Of a stretch of 64,000 nt of DNA, positions 19,035 through 28,089 are shown one piece after another. Each line of letters starts with the position of its first letter. Position 1 is the first letter of the stretch. Made by a program: the position numbers and the translations under genes. This DNA comes from Streptomyces sp. DI166 (GTDB taxonomy: Bacteria > Actinomycetota > Actinomycetes > Streptomycetales > Streptomycetaceae), in contig NZ_FLSP01000033.1 of the NCBI RefSeq assembly GCF_900091315.1, positions 1 to 64,000 of the forward strand. Reading direction: 5' to 3'. The notes under the pieces are model-generated. The model was not told where the DNA came from and did not search any database. It saw only the letters and a list, made by a program, of their open reading frames with translations.

Positions 19035-21326
19035 CTATCTCTCGGAGTCCGGATTATCCGGATCCTCCGGTATCTCGTCCGTCGGCGGCTCGGTCGTCGG
19101 CTGCTGGGTCGGCGGCTCGGTCGTCGGCGCGTCCGTCGTCGGGGTGTCGGTGGGCGTCTCGGTCGGGGTCTGCGTGGGCGGCTCGGTCGTCGGGGCCTCG
19201 GTCGTCGGCTCCTCCGACGGCGACTCGCTGGGCTCCTCGGACTCCGTCGGCGTCCGGGACGGCTCCACCGCGGCGCCCTGGTCGGTCTCCAGGTCGAACT
19301 TGGCGTCCGAGTCGGTCACACCGAACGTGTACGCCGCCCAGATCGACGCCGGGATGCCACCGCCGTTGACCCGGCCGGTGCCCGGCAGCTGGCCGGTGGC
19401 GCCCTTCATGTTGACCTGCTTGCCGGTCTTGTCGTCCTCGCCGAACAGGCCGACCGAGGTCACCAGGTCCGGTGTGTAGCCGGTGAACCAGGCCGAGCGG
19501 CCGAAGTCGGAGGTACCGGTCTTGCCCGCGACCTCCTGGCCCCGGCGGGCCGGGTTCTCGCGCACCGAGACCCGGGCCGTACCGTCGTCGACCACGCCGG
19601 TGAGCACCGAGGTCACGGTGTCCGCGGCCTCGCGGCTGAGGACCTCGTCGCCGATCGGGTCGGGCATGGTGACCGTGCGGTTGCGCTGCTCGGCGGACTT
19701 GATCAGGGTCGGGGTGACCTTCTTGCCGTGGTTGTCGAGGGTGGCGTACACCCCGGCCATCTGCAGCGGGCTGGCGCCCATGGTGCCGAGGGTCTGCGCG
19801 GGCACCGCCTGGAGGTCCTCCGCCATGCCGAGGTCGGCGGCGGTGTCCATGACCTCCTCCATGCCGACGTCGACGCCCATCTGCGCGAACACCGAGTTGA
19901 CGGACTTGTTCATGGCCGTCTGGACGGTGATGTCGCCGTAGTCGACCTCGTCCTCGTTGGGCGGCGCGAAGCCGACCTTGTTGCCGTTGGCGTCGACCAC
20001 CGGACGCCGGCTGTCGCCGTCGTAGACCGTTTTCGCGCCGATCGGGTCGCCGTCCTGCGTCTCGGCCCCGTTCTCCAGGGCCGCGGCGAGGATGACCGGC
20101 TTGAACGTGGAGGCGGGCTGGTAGTCCTCGCGGGTCGCGTTGGAGCGGTAGTGCTCGAAGTAGTTCTCGCCGCCGTACAGGGCGACGATCCTGCCCGTCT
20201 TGGGGTCGACGGAGACGGCGCCGGCCTGGATGTCGGCGTCGACCTTGCGTTCCTTCGGGTCGAGCTTGCCGGTGAGCTGGGTCTTGACCGCCTTCTCCAG
20301 CTGCGCCTGCTTCTTCGGGTCGATGTTGAGGGTGATCGTCCAGCCCTGGCCCGTGACCAGCTTGTCGGCCTCCTCGCGGGAGATGCCGTCCTCCTTCATC
20401 AGCTGCCTGGCGAGCTGGTCGTTGGCCAGGTCCACCAGGTAGCCCTTCTGGCCCTCCAGACCCGCGGCGGGCTTGGGCTTCTTGGGCACAGGGAACGTCA
20501 TGTCGGACCGCTCGGAGGCGTCCAGCCAGCCCTCCTCGACCATGTTGTCCAGGACGTAGTTCCAGCGGGCCTTGACGAGCTTCTTGCCCGTCTTGGAGGC
20601 GACCTCCCAGTCGTACTGGCTCGGCGCCTGGAGGAGCGCGGCGAGGTAGGCGCCCTGCTCGACGTCCAGCTCCTCGGCGTCCACCCGGTAGTACGCCTGC
20701 GCGGCGGCCTGGATGCCGTAGGCGTTGCGGCCGAAGTAGCTGGTGTTGAGGTAGCCCGCGAGGATCTGGTCCTTGGACATCTGGCGGTCGACCTTGAGCG
20801 AGATGATCAGCTCACGGAGCTTGCGGGTGACCGTCTGCTCCTGGGTGAGGTAGTAGTTCTTGACGTACTGCTGGGTGATCGTCGAACCGCCCTGCGCACC
20901 CTTGCCGCTGAGGGTGTTGATCAGGCCGCGGGCGGTGCCCTTGAGGTCGACGCCGGAGTCCTTGTAGAAGGACTTGTTCTCGGCGGCCACGAAGGTGTTG
21001 CGGATGTCCTCGGGCACCTTGGACAGGTCCACGATCTCGCGGTTGACCTTGCCGTCACGGGCGAGGACCGAGCCGTCGCTGAACTTGTAGATGTTGCTCT
21101 GGAGCTTGGCCGCGTCGTTGCCCTTGGGCACCTCGACCATCATGTACAGCACGATGAAGGCGCCGATGCCGAGCAGGCACACTCCCAGGAACGCGCCGAG
21201 CATCTTCTTCCAGGTGAAGAACCGGCGTATGCCGCTCCTGCCGGCCGCGGGCGACGAGCGGCGGCGACTGGGCGCCGCGCGGCGTCCACCGCGCTGCCGT
21301 GCTCGTCTCTCGTCCGCTCTTCCCAT
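19035..21326 (-). CDS. Class A penicillin-binding protein (PBP1A type)
   Basis: A 763-residue bifunctional peptidoglycan synthase. It has a basic cytoplasmic tail, a membrane anchor (about 44-65), and a GT51 transglycosylase with the catalytic Glu at 116 (AAENKSFY) and GGSTITQQYVKN. The transpeptidase has S406 in STFK, SVN (475-477) and KTGT (602-605). Residues from about 680 on are a Pro/Thr/Glu-rich low-complexity tail made of TEPPTQ- and TPTDTPTT-like repeats, a common surface-exposed extension in streptomycetes. It polymerises glycan strands and cross-links stem peptides outside the membrane. A monocistronic gene. Confidence 0.97.
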   Translation of the reverse strand: MGRADERRARQRGGRRAAPSRRRSSPAAGRSGIRRFFTWKKMLGAFLGVCLLGIGAFIVLYMMVEVPKGNDAAKLQSNIYKFSDGSVLARDGKVNREIVDLSKVPEDIRNTFVAAENKSFYKDSGVDLKGTARGLINTLSGKGAQGGSTITQQYVKNYYLTQEQTVTRKLRELIISLKVDRQMSKDQILAGYLNTSYFGRNAYGIQAAAQAYYRVDAEELDVEQGAYLAALLQAPSQYDWEVASKTGKKLVKARWNYVLDNMVEEGWLDASERSDMTFPVPKKPKPAAGLEGQKGYLVDLANDQLARQLMKEDGISREEADKLVTGQGWTITLNIDPKKQAQLEKAVKTQLTGKLDPKERKVDADIQAGAVSVDPKTGRIVALYGGENYFEHYRSNATREDYQPASTFKPVILAAALENGAETQDGDPIGAKTVYDGDSRRPVVDANGNKVGFAPPNEDEVDYGDITVQTAMNKSVNSVFAQMGVDVGMEEVMDTAADLGMAEDLQAVPAQTLGTMGASPLQMAGVYATLDNHGKKVTPTLIKSAEQRNRTVTMPDPIGDEVLSREAADTVTSVLTGVVDDGTARVSVRENPARRGQEVAGKTGTSDFGRSAWFTGYTPDLVTSVGLFGEDDKTGKQVNMKGATGQLPGTGRVNGGGIPASIWAAYTFGVTDSDAKFDLETDQGAAVEPSRTPTESEEPSESPSEEPTTEAPTTEPPTQTPTETPTDTPTTDAPTTEPPTQQPTTEPPTDEIPEDPDNPDSER

Positions 21327-21602
21327 GACTCCGATCCGCTCCGCTTCGCTCTGGTGTGCTCTGGCGCCACACAGGTTCGCCGCTCAGGTCAGCTCAGAAA
21401 GCTAACACCGGGACATGTGACAAAGCGCTGCCGATCCCGTCTTTTGCGGACGTGACAATGAGCACCCGTTTCAACGGAACCGACGGCCAGGGGCGCCGAA
21501 AGGTTGCTTCACCCTCGTACGGGTGAACCATCTCGCACCCGACGCCCCACGCATTCCCGGCCTACGATGATGCTCTCGACACCAGCCCACGGGAGGCACG
21601 AG

Positions 21603-22256
21603 ATGTCCGCAGCATCCGTCGAGCAGCCTCGCGTTCCTGAGGGGTCGGACGCCTACCCCGAGCCGCCGCGAACCCTGCTCGATCAGGCCGACCGGCTCAT
21701 GCAGCAGCTCCCCGGCTACCGCGTCGAGATCCTCGCAGGAGCGCTCACCGTGACACCGCCCCCGGATGCCGCCCACGCAAGGGCCCTGGCCCGTCTCAAG
21801 CGCCCCTTCGCCGCCGCAGGTCTCGACGGGGGCGAAACGGAGGTACTGGAGGGCGTCGGCCTGTGGCTGCCCGACGGTCCCGAGGACTACGCCGTGCCGG
21901 ACCTGTCGGTGGTCGACGCCGACATCGAAGAGCACCTCGTCGACTACAACTGCTACGACCCCGCGGCCTTCCGGCTGGTCCTGGAGGTGACGTCCGGCAA
22001 CCACGGCACCGACCTGCGGACGAAGGTCAGGGCGTACGGCAACGCCAAGATCCCTGTCCATGTGATCGTCGACCGCCGGCACGACCGGCTCCATGTCCTG
22101 ACCGACCTGGTCGAAGGCGGTTACGACACCCACCGGGTGCATGCCCGGGGAGAACACGTCACGCTCCCCGAGTCGATCGGGGCCGAGGTCACCCTCGACG
22201 TGTCCGCCATCCTCACGGCGGCCCAGCAGGCACCGGATCCCCGCATCCGCCGCTGA
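21603..22256 (+). CDS. Uma2-family PD-(D/E)xK-type protein
   Basis: A 217-residue protein of the Uma2 family, which is widespread and expanded in Streptomyces and cyanobacteria. The core is EDYAVPDLSVVDADIEEH, then FRLVLEVTSGNHGTDLRTKV and YGNAKIPVHVIVDRRH, giving the D...ExK-like pattern of restriction-endonuclease folds. The real function is unknown and nuclease activity has not been shown generally. The start is an ATG behind GGGAGG. It stands alone, oriented toward the PadR-ABC operon. Confidence 0.85.
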   Translation: MSAASVEQPRVPEGSDAYPEPPRTLLDQADRLMQQLPGYRVEILAGALTVTPPPDAAHARALARLKRPFAAAGLDGGETEVLEGVGLWLPDGPEDYAVPDLSVVDADIEEHLVDYNCYDPAAFRLVLEVTSGNHGTDLRTKVRAYGNAKIPVHVIVDRRHDRLHVLTDLVEGGYDTHRVHARGEHVTLPESIGAEVTLDVSAILTAAQQAPDPRIRR

Positions 22257-22424
22257 GACCGCGCCGCGGCCACCCGCCAACCCCGCCGATCCTTCGGAGG
22301 AGGCCAAGCCGATCCCGCGCCGCGGCGGGCCCCCCGCGAACCCGCCCGAACCCCAGTAGCAGAACCGTGACAATCGGCCCTCACCTGGGCCGCCCCACCC
22401 ACCGCCAGGGACTGCACACTGCGC

Positions 22425-22457
22425 GTATACATCGGGGGTATACACCCGGTGTACAGT
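22425..22457 (+). promoter_or_regulatory. Candidate PadR operator in its own promoter
   Basis: Two GTATAC palindromes at 22425-22430 and 22438-22443 are followed by TACACCCGGTGTA (22441-22453), a perfect dyad around the central C. The cluster ends 12 bases before the PadR ATG, where an autoregulator would be expected to bind. PadR sites usually contain such dyads. Binding is inference. Confidence 0.5.
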
Positions 22458-22464
22458 CCTCGGC

Positions 22465-22989
22465 ATGTCCATCGGTCACACCCTTCTGGGGCTCCTGGAA
22501 TCGGGTCCGCGTCACGGCTACGACCTGAAGCGGGCCTTCGACGAGAAGTTCGGTCACGACCGGCCGCTGCACTACGGCCAGGTCTACTCGACGATGTCCC
22601 GGCTGCTGAAGAACGGCCTCGTCGAGGTCGAGGGCATCGAGCCCGGCGGCGGCCCCGAGCGCAAGCGGTACGCGATCACCGACGCCGGCGTCACCGACGT
22701 ACAGCGGTGGCTCGCGACGCCCGAGAAGCCCGAGCCGTACCTGCAGTCCACGCTGTACACCAAGGTCGTGCTCGCGCTGCTGACCCGGCGCGACGCCGCC
22801 GACATCCTCGACACCCAGCGCGCCGAGCACCTGCGCATGATGCGCATCCTCACCGACCGCAAGCGCAAGGGCGACCTCGCCGACCAGCTGATCTGCGACC
22901 ACGCCCTGTTCCACCTGGAGGCGGACCTGCGCTGGCTGGAACTGACCGCGGCCCGTCTCGACAAGCTCGCGGAGGTGGTGGTCAAGTGA
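22465..22989 (+). CDS. PadR-family transcriptional regulator
   Basis: A 174-residue protein. The N-terminal PadR winged helix is GHTLLGLLESGPRHGYDLKR, YGQVYSTMSRLLKNGLVEVE and RKRYAITDAGVTDVQRWLA; the C-terminal helical dimerisation region contains FHLEADLRWLELTAARLDKL. PadR proteins of this type repress adjacent transporter genes and release DNA on ligand binding. First gene of a three-gene operon: its TGA overlaps the GTG of the ABC ATPase, and that gene overlaps the permease. Confidence 0.92.
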   Translation: MSIGHTLLGLLESGPRHGYDLKRAFDEKFGHDRPLHYGQVYSTMSRLLKNGLVEVEGIEPGGGPERKRYAITDAGVTDVQRWLATPEKPEPYLQSTLYTKVVLALLTRRDAADILDTQRAEHLRMMRILTDRKRKGDLADQLICDHALFHLEADLRWLELTAARLDKLAEVVVK

Positions 22990-23675
22990 CTGCGCCCGCT
23001 GGTGCCCTGCTCGTGGCCGAGCAGCTGCGCAAGGCCTACGGTCCGACCGTCGCCCTCGACGGCGCCGAGTTCTCCGTGCACCCCGGCGAGGTCGTCGCCG
23101 TCATGGGGCCCTCCGGCTCCGGGAAGTCGACGCTGCTGCACTGCCTCGCCGGCATCGTGACCCCGGACTCCGGTTCCATCCTGTACGCCGGACGCGAGCT
23201 GGCGACGATGAGCGACGCCGAGCGCAGTGCGCTCAGGCGCTCGGAGTTCGGGTTCGTCTTCCAGTTCGGCCAGTTGGTGCCCGAGCTGACCTGTGTGGAG
23301 AACGTCGCGCTGCCGCTCAGACTCAACGGCACCTCCCGCAAGGAGGCCGAACGCACCGCGCTGTCCTGGATGGAGCGCCTGGAGGTCGCCGACCTGGGCA
23401 GGAAGCGGCCCGGTGAGGTCTCCGGCGGCCAGGGGCAGCGGGTCGCGGTGGCCCGCGCACTGGTCACCAGCCCCCGCGTCCTGTTCGCGGACGAGCCGAC
23501 CGGCGCGCTGGACTCGCTCAACGGCGAGCGCGTGATGGAGCTGCTCACCGAGGCCGCGCGGTCCACCAACGCCGCCGTCGTCCTGGTCACCCACGAGGCA
23601 CGGGTGGCCGCCTACTCCGACCGCGAGATCGTCGTACGGGACGGCAAGTCCCGTGACATGGAGCGGATCGTATGA
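22986..23675 (+). CDS. ABC transporter ATP-binding protein (MacB/LolD type)
   Basis: A 229-residue nucleotide-binding subunit. Walker A GPSGSGKST (41-49), Q-loop VFQFGQLVPELT, signature VSGGQGQ (145-151), Walker B VLFADEPTGALD (165-176) and switch histidine H203 are all intact. The subclass with a Glu-rich D-loop and an FtsX-like partner usually exports antibiotics, peptides or lipoproteins, or forms mechanotransmission complexes. The GTG start overlaps the PadR stop (GTGA), and the stop overlaps the permease ATG, so translation is coupled. Confidence 0.95.
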   Translation: MTAPAGALLVAEQLRKAYGPTVALDGAEFSVHPGEVVAVMGPSGSGKSTLLHCLAGIVTPDSGSILYAGRELATMSDAERSALRRSEFGFVFQFGQLVPELTCVENVALPLRLNGTSRKEAERTALSWMERLEVADLGRKRPGEVSGGQGQRVAVARALVTSPRVLFADEPTGALDSLNGERVMELLTEAARSTNAAVVLVTHEARVAAYSDREIVVRDGKSRDMERIV

Positions 23676-25999
23676 GGGGGCGCTGGGCCAGGGACCTGGC
23701 CATGGGGGTGCGGTTCGCCTTCGCGGGGGGCCGTGAGGGCTGGACCCGGGCCCTGCTGACCGCGGTCGGCGTCGGGCTCGGTGTGGCGCTGCTGCTGCTG
23801 ACCACCGCGATCCCGAGCGCGCTTCAGGCCCGCGACGAGCGCGGCAACGCCCGCACCGACATCACCTACAGCGGCGAGAAGCCGCCCAAGGGCAAGGACA
23901 CCCTGCTCGTCGCGGACGTCGACACCAAATTCCACGGTGAGGACATCCGGGGCCGCGTGCTGGAGCCCGAGGGCCCCGACGCACCGACGCCGCCCGGCGT
24001 GGAGAAGTTCCCCGCGGTCGGCGAGATGCTGGTCTCCCCCGCGCTCAAGCGGGTCCTGGAGTCCGACGACGGGAAGCTGCTGCGCGAGCGCCTGCCGGAC
24101 AGGATCGTCGGCACCATCGGCCACGGCGGTCTGATCGGCTCGGCAGATCTCGCCTTCGTGCGGGGCGGGGAGGGGCTGGCGAAGCACCTCGACGGCGCCT
24201 ACGTGGCCCGCATCAACAAGTACGGCGACCCGAACCCGTACAGCGACCCCATGGACCCGGTGCTGGTCCTGCTGATCCTCGTGGTGCTCGTGGCGCTGCT
24301 GATGCCGGTCGCGGTGTTCATCGCGGCGGCCGTACGGTTCGGCGGCGAGCGGCGCGACCGGCGGCTGGCGGCCCTGCGCCTGGTGGGCTCCGACAGCCGG
24401 ATGACCCGCCGTATCGCGGCCGGCGAGGCCCTGGCGGGCTCGCTGCTCGGACTGGTCTTCGGCACCGCCTTCTTCCTGATGGGACGTCAGTTCGCGGGCT
24501 CGGTGGAGGTGTTCCGGCTCAGCGTCTTCCCCGAGGACCTCAACCCCTCCCCCGCGCTCGTCCTGCTGGTGGCCGTCGCGGTCCCGGCGGCGGCGGTGCT
24601 GGTGACGCTGCTGGCGCTGCGCGGGGTGGTCATCGAACCGCTCGGCGTGGTGCGCACGGCGAAGCCGGCCAGGCGCCGGCTGTGGTGGCGGCTGCTGCTG
24701 CCCGTCGGCGGACTGGCCATGCTCGCCCCGATGATCGGCCAGGGCAACGACGAGGAGTTCAACGAGTACCTCGTCATCGGCGGCGTGATGCTGCTGCTGG
24801 TCGGCGTGACCGCGCTGCTGCCCTGGGTGGTGGAGACGGTCGTGGCCCGGCTCGGCGGCGGCTCTGTCTCCTGGCAACTCGCGGTACGCCGCCTGCAGTT
24901 GAGCAGCGGTACGGCCGCCCGGCTGGTCAACGGCGTCGCCGTGGCGGTGGCCGGCGCCATCGCCCTGCAGATGCTGTTCTCCGGGACGGAGAACGCGTAC
25001 ACCGCGGACACCGGCTTCGACGTCTCCAAGGCGCAGATGGAGGTGTCGGTGGCGGGCGACACCGAACTGGCCAACGCGGTCGAGCGGTTGCGCGAGACCG
25101 AGGGCGTGCGTCAGGTGATCGCCAACCACATCGGGGACCTCGGCGACAAGCGGCTGGACCCCGAGCGCACCTCGACGGTGACCGTGGGTGACTGCGCGGC
25201 GCTGCGCGAGGTGGCGGACCTGCCCTCCTGCGAGGACGGCGATGTCTTCGCGGTGCGCGGCGCCGAGTACGACACGGACACCCCGAAGCTGGCCGTCCCT
25301 GGCACGAAGCTGTACATCGACCCGAGCTACGAGGGCGACACCCGGGGCAAGGAGGTCGTCTGGCAGGTGCCGGAGGACATCCGGCAGGCCGAGTCGCTCA
25401 AGGACCTCACCGGTTCCGAGCGCGGCGGCTTCCTGTTCACGCCGAAGGCGGCGCCCGAGGCGGCGCTCCCGGCGCTGCTCGGACGGGCCTACATCGCACT
25501 CGACGAGTCGGTGCCCGACGTCCGGGAGCACGTCCGCAACACCGCCGCCGCGCTCGGCCCGTTCGTCTACCCCAGCGACTGGTCGGCGACGAAGCAGTCC
25601 GACCGCTTCGCCTCCATCCGTACCGGTCTGTTCGTCGGCGCGGTATGCGTACTGGTGCTGATCGGGGCGAGTCTGCTGGTGTCGCAGCTGGAGCAGTTGC
25701 GCGAACGCAAGAAGCTGCTGTCGGCGCTGGTCGCCTTCGGCACCCGGCGGCGCACGCTGAGCCTGTCGGTGCTGTGGCAGACGGCGATCCCGATCACGCT
25801 GGGACTGGCGCTGGCCTCGACGGTCGGTCTCACCCTCGGCGCGGTGCTGCTGAAGATGACGAACACCGCGATCCGGGTGGACTGGGCGAGCCTGCTGTCG
25901 ATGACCGGCGCCGCGGCCGGCGTAGTCCTCGCGGTGACCCTGCTCAGCCTGCCGCCGCTGCTGCGGCTGATGCGGCCCGACGGGCTGCGCACGGAGTGA
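23672..25999 (+). CDS. FtsX-like ABC permease
   Basis: A 775-residue membrane protein with two FtsX-type halves. There is a first helix near 26-48, an extracytoplasmic domain, then helices around VLVLLILVVLVALLMPVAVF, a long second external domain from about 440 to 640, and final helices with LGAVLLKMTN and AGVVLAVTLLSLPPLL. The cytoplasmic segment RRDRRLAALRLVGSDSRMTR is the typical coupling region. It should pair with the ATPase encoded just upstream, under PadR control. The exported substrate is unknown; drug or peptide efflux is the usual guess for this arrangement. Confidence 0.92.
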   Translation: MRGRWARDLAMGVRFAFAGGREGWTRALLTAVGVGLGVALLLLTTAIPSALQARDERGNARTDITYSGEKPPKGKDTLLVADVDTKFHGEDIRGRVLEPEGPDAPTPPGVEKFPAVGEMLVSPALKRVLESDDGKLLRERLPDRIVGTIGHGGLIGSADLAFVRGGEGLAKHLDGAYVARINKYGDPNPYSDPMDPVLVLLILVVLVALLMPVAVFIAAAVRFGGERRDRRLAALRLVGSDSRMTRRIAAGEALAGSLLGLVFGTAFFLMGRQFAGSVEVFRLSVFPEDLNPSPALVLLVAVAVPAAAVLVTLLALRGVVIEPLGVVRTAKPARRRLWWRLLLPVGGLAMLAPMIGQGNDEEFNEYLVIGGVMLLLVGVTALLPWVVETVVARLGGGSVSWQLAVRRLQLSSGTAARLVNGVAVAVAGAIALQMLFSGTENAYTADTGFDVSKAQMEVSVAGDTELANAVERLRETEGVRQVIANHIGDLGDKRLDPERTSTVTVGDCAALREVADLPSCEDGDVFAVRGAEYDTDTPKLAVPGTKLYIDPSYEGDTRGKEVVWQVPEDIRQAESLKDLTGSERGGFLFTPKAAPEAALPALLGRAYIALDESVPDVREHVRNTAAALGPFVYPSDWSATKQSDRFASIRTGLFVGAVCVLVLIGASLLVSQLEQLRERKKLLSALVAFGTRRRTLSLSVLWQTAIPITLGLALASTVGLTLGAVLLKMTNTAIRVDWASLLSMTGAAAGVVLAVTLLSLPPLLRLMRPDGLRTE

Positions 26000-26017
26000 T
26001 CCCGCGGCAGAAGGAAG

Positions 26018-26049
26018 GGGCCCCTGTCCGGCGTACCGGGCAGGGGCCC
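26018..26049. terminator. Bidirectional terminator
   Basis: A 14-bp stem, GGGCCCCTGTCCGG with one G:U wobble, around a CGTA loop. It lies between the convergent permease and roadblock genes. Confidence 0.8.
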
Positions 26050-26056
26050 GGCCCGT

Positions 26057-26485
26057 TCACAGGCCGTACTCCCGCACCACCCTCCGGACCTGGGCGAACA
26101 GCATGCCCACGTTGACCGACTTACGGCACACGACGACAGCGACCACGTCCTGCTGCTCGCTCATCCGGATGAACAGGTGCGTGAGGTTTTCGCTGTTGAC
26201 GAGGATCTCCTGAAAGAAGTGCTGGTCGCTCTCGATGCCGCGGCGTTCCTTGAAGATGTCCTCGATCATCACGACCGTGCGGCCCTGGAACAGATCGAGG
26301 GTGGCGCCCGCCAGCAGGTCCAGCACCTCCGGCGGGTGGTTGTCGACGGTCTCGTACGACAGGAGCATGCCGGTGCTCATGTCGACCACGCCGGAGGCTA
26401 CGCAGTCGGGGGCGTCGTTGCGCAGGGCCTTCACCAGCCCCATCACCTGGTCGGAGAAGCCGGGGGTCATGCGTTTGGTGGCCAT
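26057..26485 (-). CDS. Roadblock/LC7-like protein
   Basis: A 142-residue protein with a roadblock-type alpha/beta pattern: DCVASGVVDMSTGMLLSYET, a central helix, and DVVAVVVCRKSVNVGMLFAQ. In actinobacteria such proteins sit in conservons with small GTPases and modulate GTP hydrolysis; no GTPase is encoded here, however. Its ATG overlaps the stop codon of the preceding roadblock gene (TGATG). Probably forms a complex with that protein; inference. Confidence 0.7.
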   Translation of the reverse strand: MATKRMTPGFSDQVMGLVKALRNDAPDCVASGVVDMSTGMLLSYETVDNHPPEVLDLLAGATLDLFQGRTVVMIEDIFKERRGIESDQHFFQEILVNSENLTHLFIRMSEQQDVVAVVVCRKSVNVGMLFAQVRRVVREYGL

Positions 26486-26886
26486 CAGACACCTTCCGTT
26501 GCTTTGTGCGGGCTGGTCAGAATCGTTTCGATACGGCGCACGGCGCCCGTGGCCGCGCGGTGCAGCTGGTCGAGGTCCATGCCCTCGTCGCCGAGGACGA
26601 CCATCAGTGCGGAGTCGCCGACCGCGTACAGGGCGGTGACGCCCTGGCTGCCGTAGGCGACGGTCCGGCGCAGGGTGCCGCGCTGGGCGGCGTGCGCGGT
26701 GCGCCGGGCGAGGCCGAGGCCGGCCGCGGCGAGGGCGGCGAGGCCCTCCGGCTCGATGCAGTCGGCGGTGTCCGCGGCGATGAGCAGCCCGTCCGCGGTG
26801 CCGACCGCCGTGTCGGTCAGGCCGGTCACCTGGTCGCGCAGCCCACGCATCTCGCGGGCCAGCGCTTCGTGGTTCATGTTCTTCAA
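26485..26886 (-). CDS. Roadblock/LC7 domain protein
   Basis: A 133-residue protein with the roadblock pattern GTADGLLIAADTADCIEPEG, then the helix LAALAAAGLGLARRTAH and strands including VTALYAVGDSALMVVLGDEG. It is translationally coupled to a second roadblock gene and lies 94 bases downstream of a PATAN-like gene on the same strand. The set resembles Streptomyces modules of unknown function that may sense or scaffold signalling. The ATG is preceded by a GGGAGAGTT stretch. Confidence 0.8.
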   Translation of the reverse strand: MKNMNHEALAREMRGLRDQVTGLTDTAVGTADGLLIAADTADCIEPEGLAALAAAGLGLARRTAHAAQRGTLRRTVAYGSQGVTALYAVGDSALMVVLGDEGMDLDQLHRAATGAVRRIETILTSPHKATEGV

Positions 26887-26980
26887 CTCTCCCTATTGCT
26901 GTGCTCAGGTGGTTCTTCTCGCCTCGTCCGGCGGAAGCGTTCGACCGTCGGACGCGGTGCTCCGCCGCCGGTCGCGTTGG

Positions 26981-27892
26981 TCATCCGGCGGACCCGTTGC
27001 GCAGGCGGAAGAACCATTTCCAGCCCGCCGCCGACCGTTCCGGGGCGAGCACATCGGCGATGCCGCTGGCGCCGGGTTCCCGGCGGGGCAGCGTGTCGGG
27101 CGTGGGGGGAGTCTCGGGGAGCGCCGGGGGAGCCGGCGCGGGGGCGGGTTCGGGCGGTCGGGGCCGTTCCCGGACGCGGGGGCGGACGCCCGCGGGTGGG
27201 GTGCGGATACGGACTGGTGGGGGTTCGGGGGCGCATTCCAGCAGTTCGTCGGCGAGCATCCGGGCCACCTCCACGGTGACCGTGTAGACGCTGCGTCCGG
27301 TGCGGAAGGCGAGGTCGCGGGCGGTGCTGCGGCCGTCGGCGTGGGTGAGCAGGTCGTACTGGAGCGGCGTGAGCGGGTTTTCGGGCTTGCCGACGGGCAG
27401 GGGGCGTTCGCGGTCGGGGTGGACGGGGTGGGGCAGCCGTTCGACGGCGGCGATGCGGCGGGCGGTGTCCTGCAGCAGGCGCTCGGTGGTCTCGGTGACC
27501 TCGACCGGGGCGAACGGGTCGGTGTCGCCGAGGGTGCGCCGCCAGTCCTCCACGATCCCGGCGGACATGGCGAACACGGCGTCGTGCAGCGCCATCACGC
27601 ACACCACCCGCAAGGTGGCGTCGCCGGCGTGCCCGTGGGCGACGAGTTCGGCGACCGGCCACTCCGTGCCGCCGGCCTCCTCCACCAGCCCGGCCCACTG
27701 TTCCGCGCTGATCCGCCCGGAGCGCAGCAGCAGTGCCTCGGGGCCGGGCGCGCCGGGCGATTCGGCGGCGACGACGAGTCCGTCGCGGAAGTGGACGGTG
27801 CCGCCCGGGGTTCCGGTGACGCGCAGCGCGCCGGTGAACCCGTCCTGTCCGCAACCGGCCAGGGCCGGTGCCAGGAGGCTGTAGCCCGACAT
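26981..27892 (-). CDS. DUF4388/PATAN-like domain protein with Pro-rich tail
   Basis: A 303-residue protein. The N-terminal 90 residues (GFTGALRVTGTPGGTVHFRD, then LVVAAESPGAPG) fit DUF4388/PATAN, a domain found in two-component and GTPase signalling proteins. A central helical part contains LTHADGRSTARDLAFRTGRS, a winged-helix-like stretch, and is followed by a Pro/Ala/Arg-rich low-complexity region (about 215-275). Start chosen as the ATG of MSGYSLLA, behind AAGGGGAG. It precedes two roadblock genes in the same direction and probably forms one unit with them. Role unknown. Confidence 0.7.
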   Translation of the reverse strand: MSGYSLLAPALAGCGQDGFTGALRVTGTPGGTVHFRDGLVVAAESPGAPGPEALLLRSGRISAEQWAGLVEEAGGTEWPVAELVAHGHAGDATLRVVCVMALHDAVFAMSAGIVEDWRRTLGDTDPFAPVEVTETTERLLQDTARRIAAVERLPHPVHPDRERPLPVGKPENPLTPLQYDLLTHADGRSTARDLAFRTGRSVYTVTVEVARMLADELLECAPEPPPVRIRTPPAGVRPRVRERPRPPEPAPAPAPPALPETPPTPDTLPRREPGASGIADVLAPERSAAGWKWFFRLRNGSAG

Positions 27893-28089
27893 CACTCCCC
27901 TTGGCCTCTCGCACATACGCCTGATGCGTAGCGCTGAGGGGGGAATACCTATCAGCCGGACGACGGCGTACGGCCGGGGATTTCCGACCTGCCGCTAGTT
28001 GACGGAAGTTGATATTCCCGGCGGCCCAACTCGCCGACTTGGCGGTCGACTTGGGCACCGAATTGACCGAACGGAATCCCGGATTTCCG

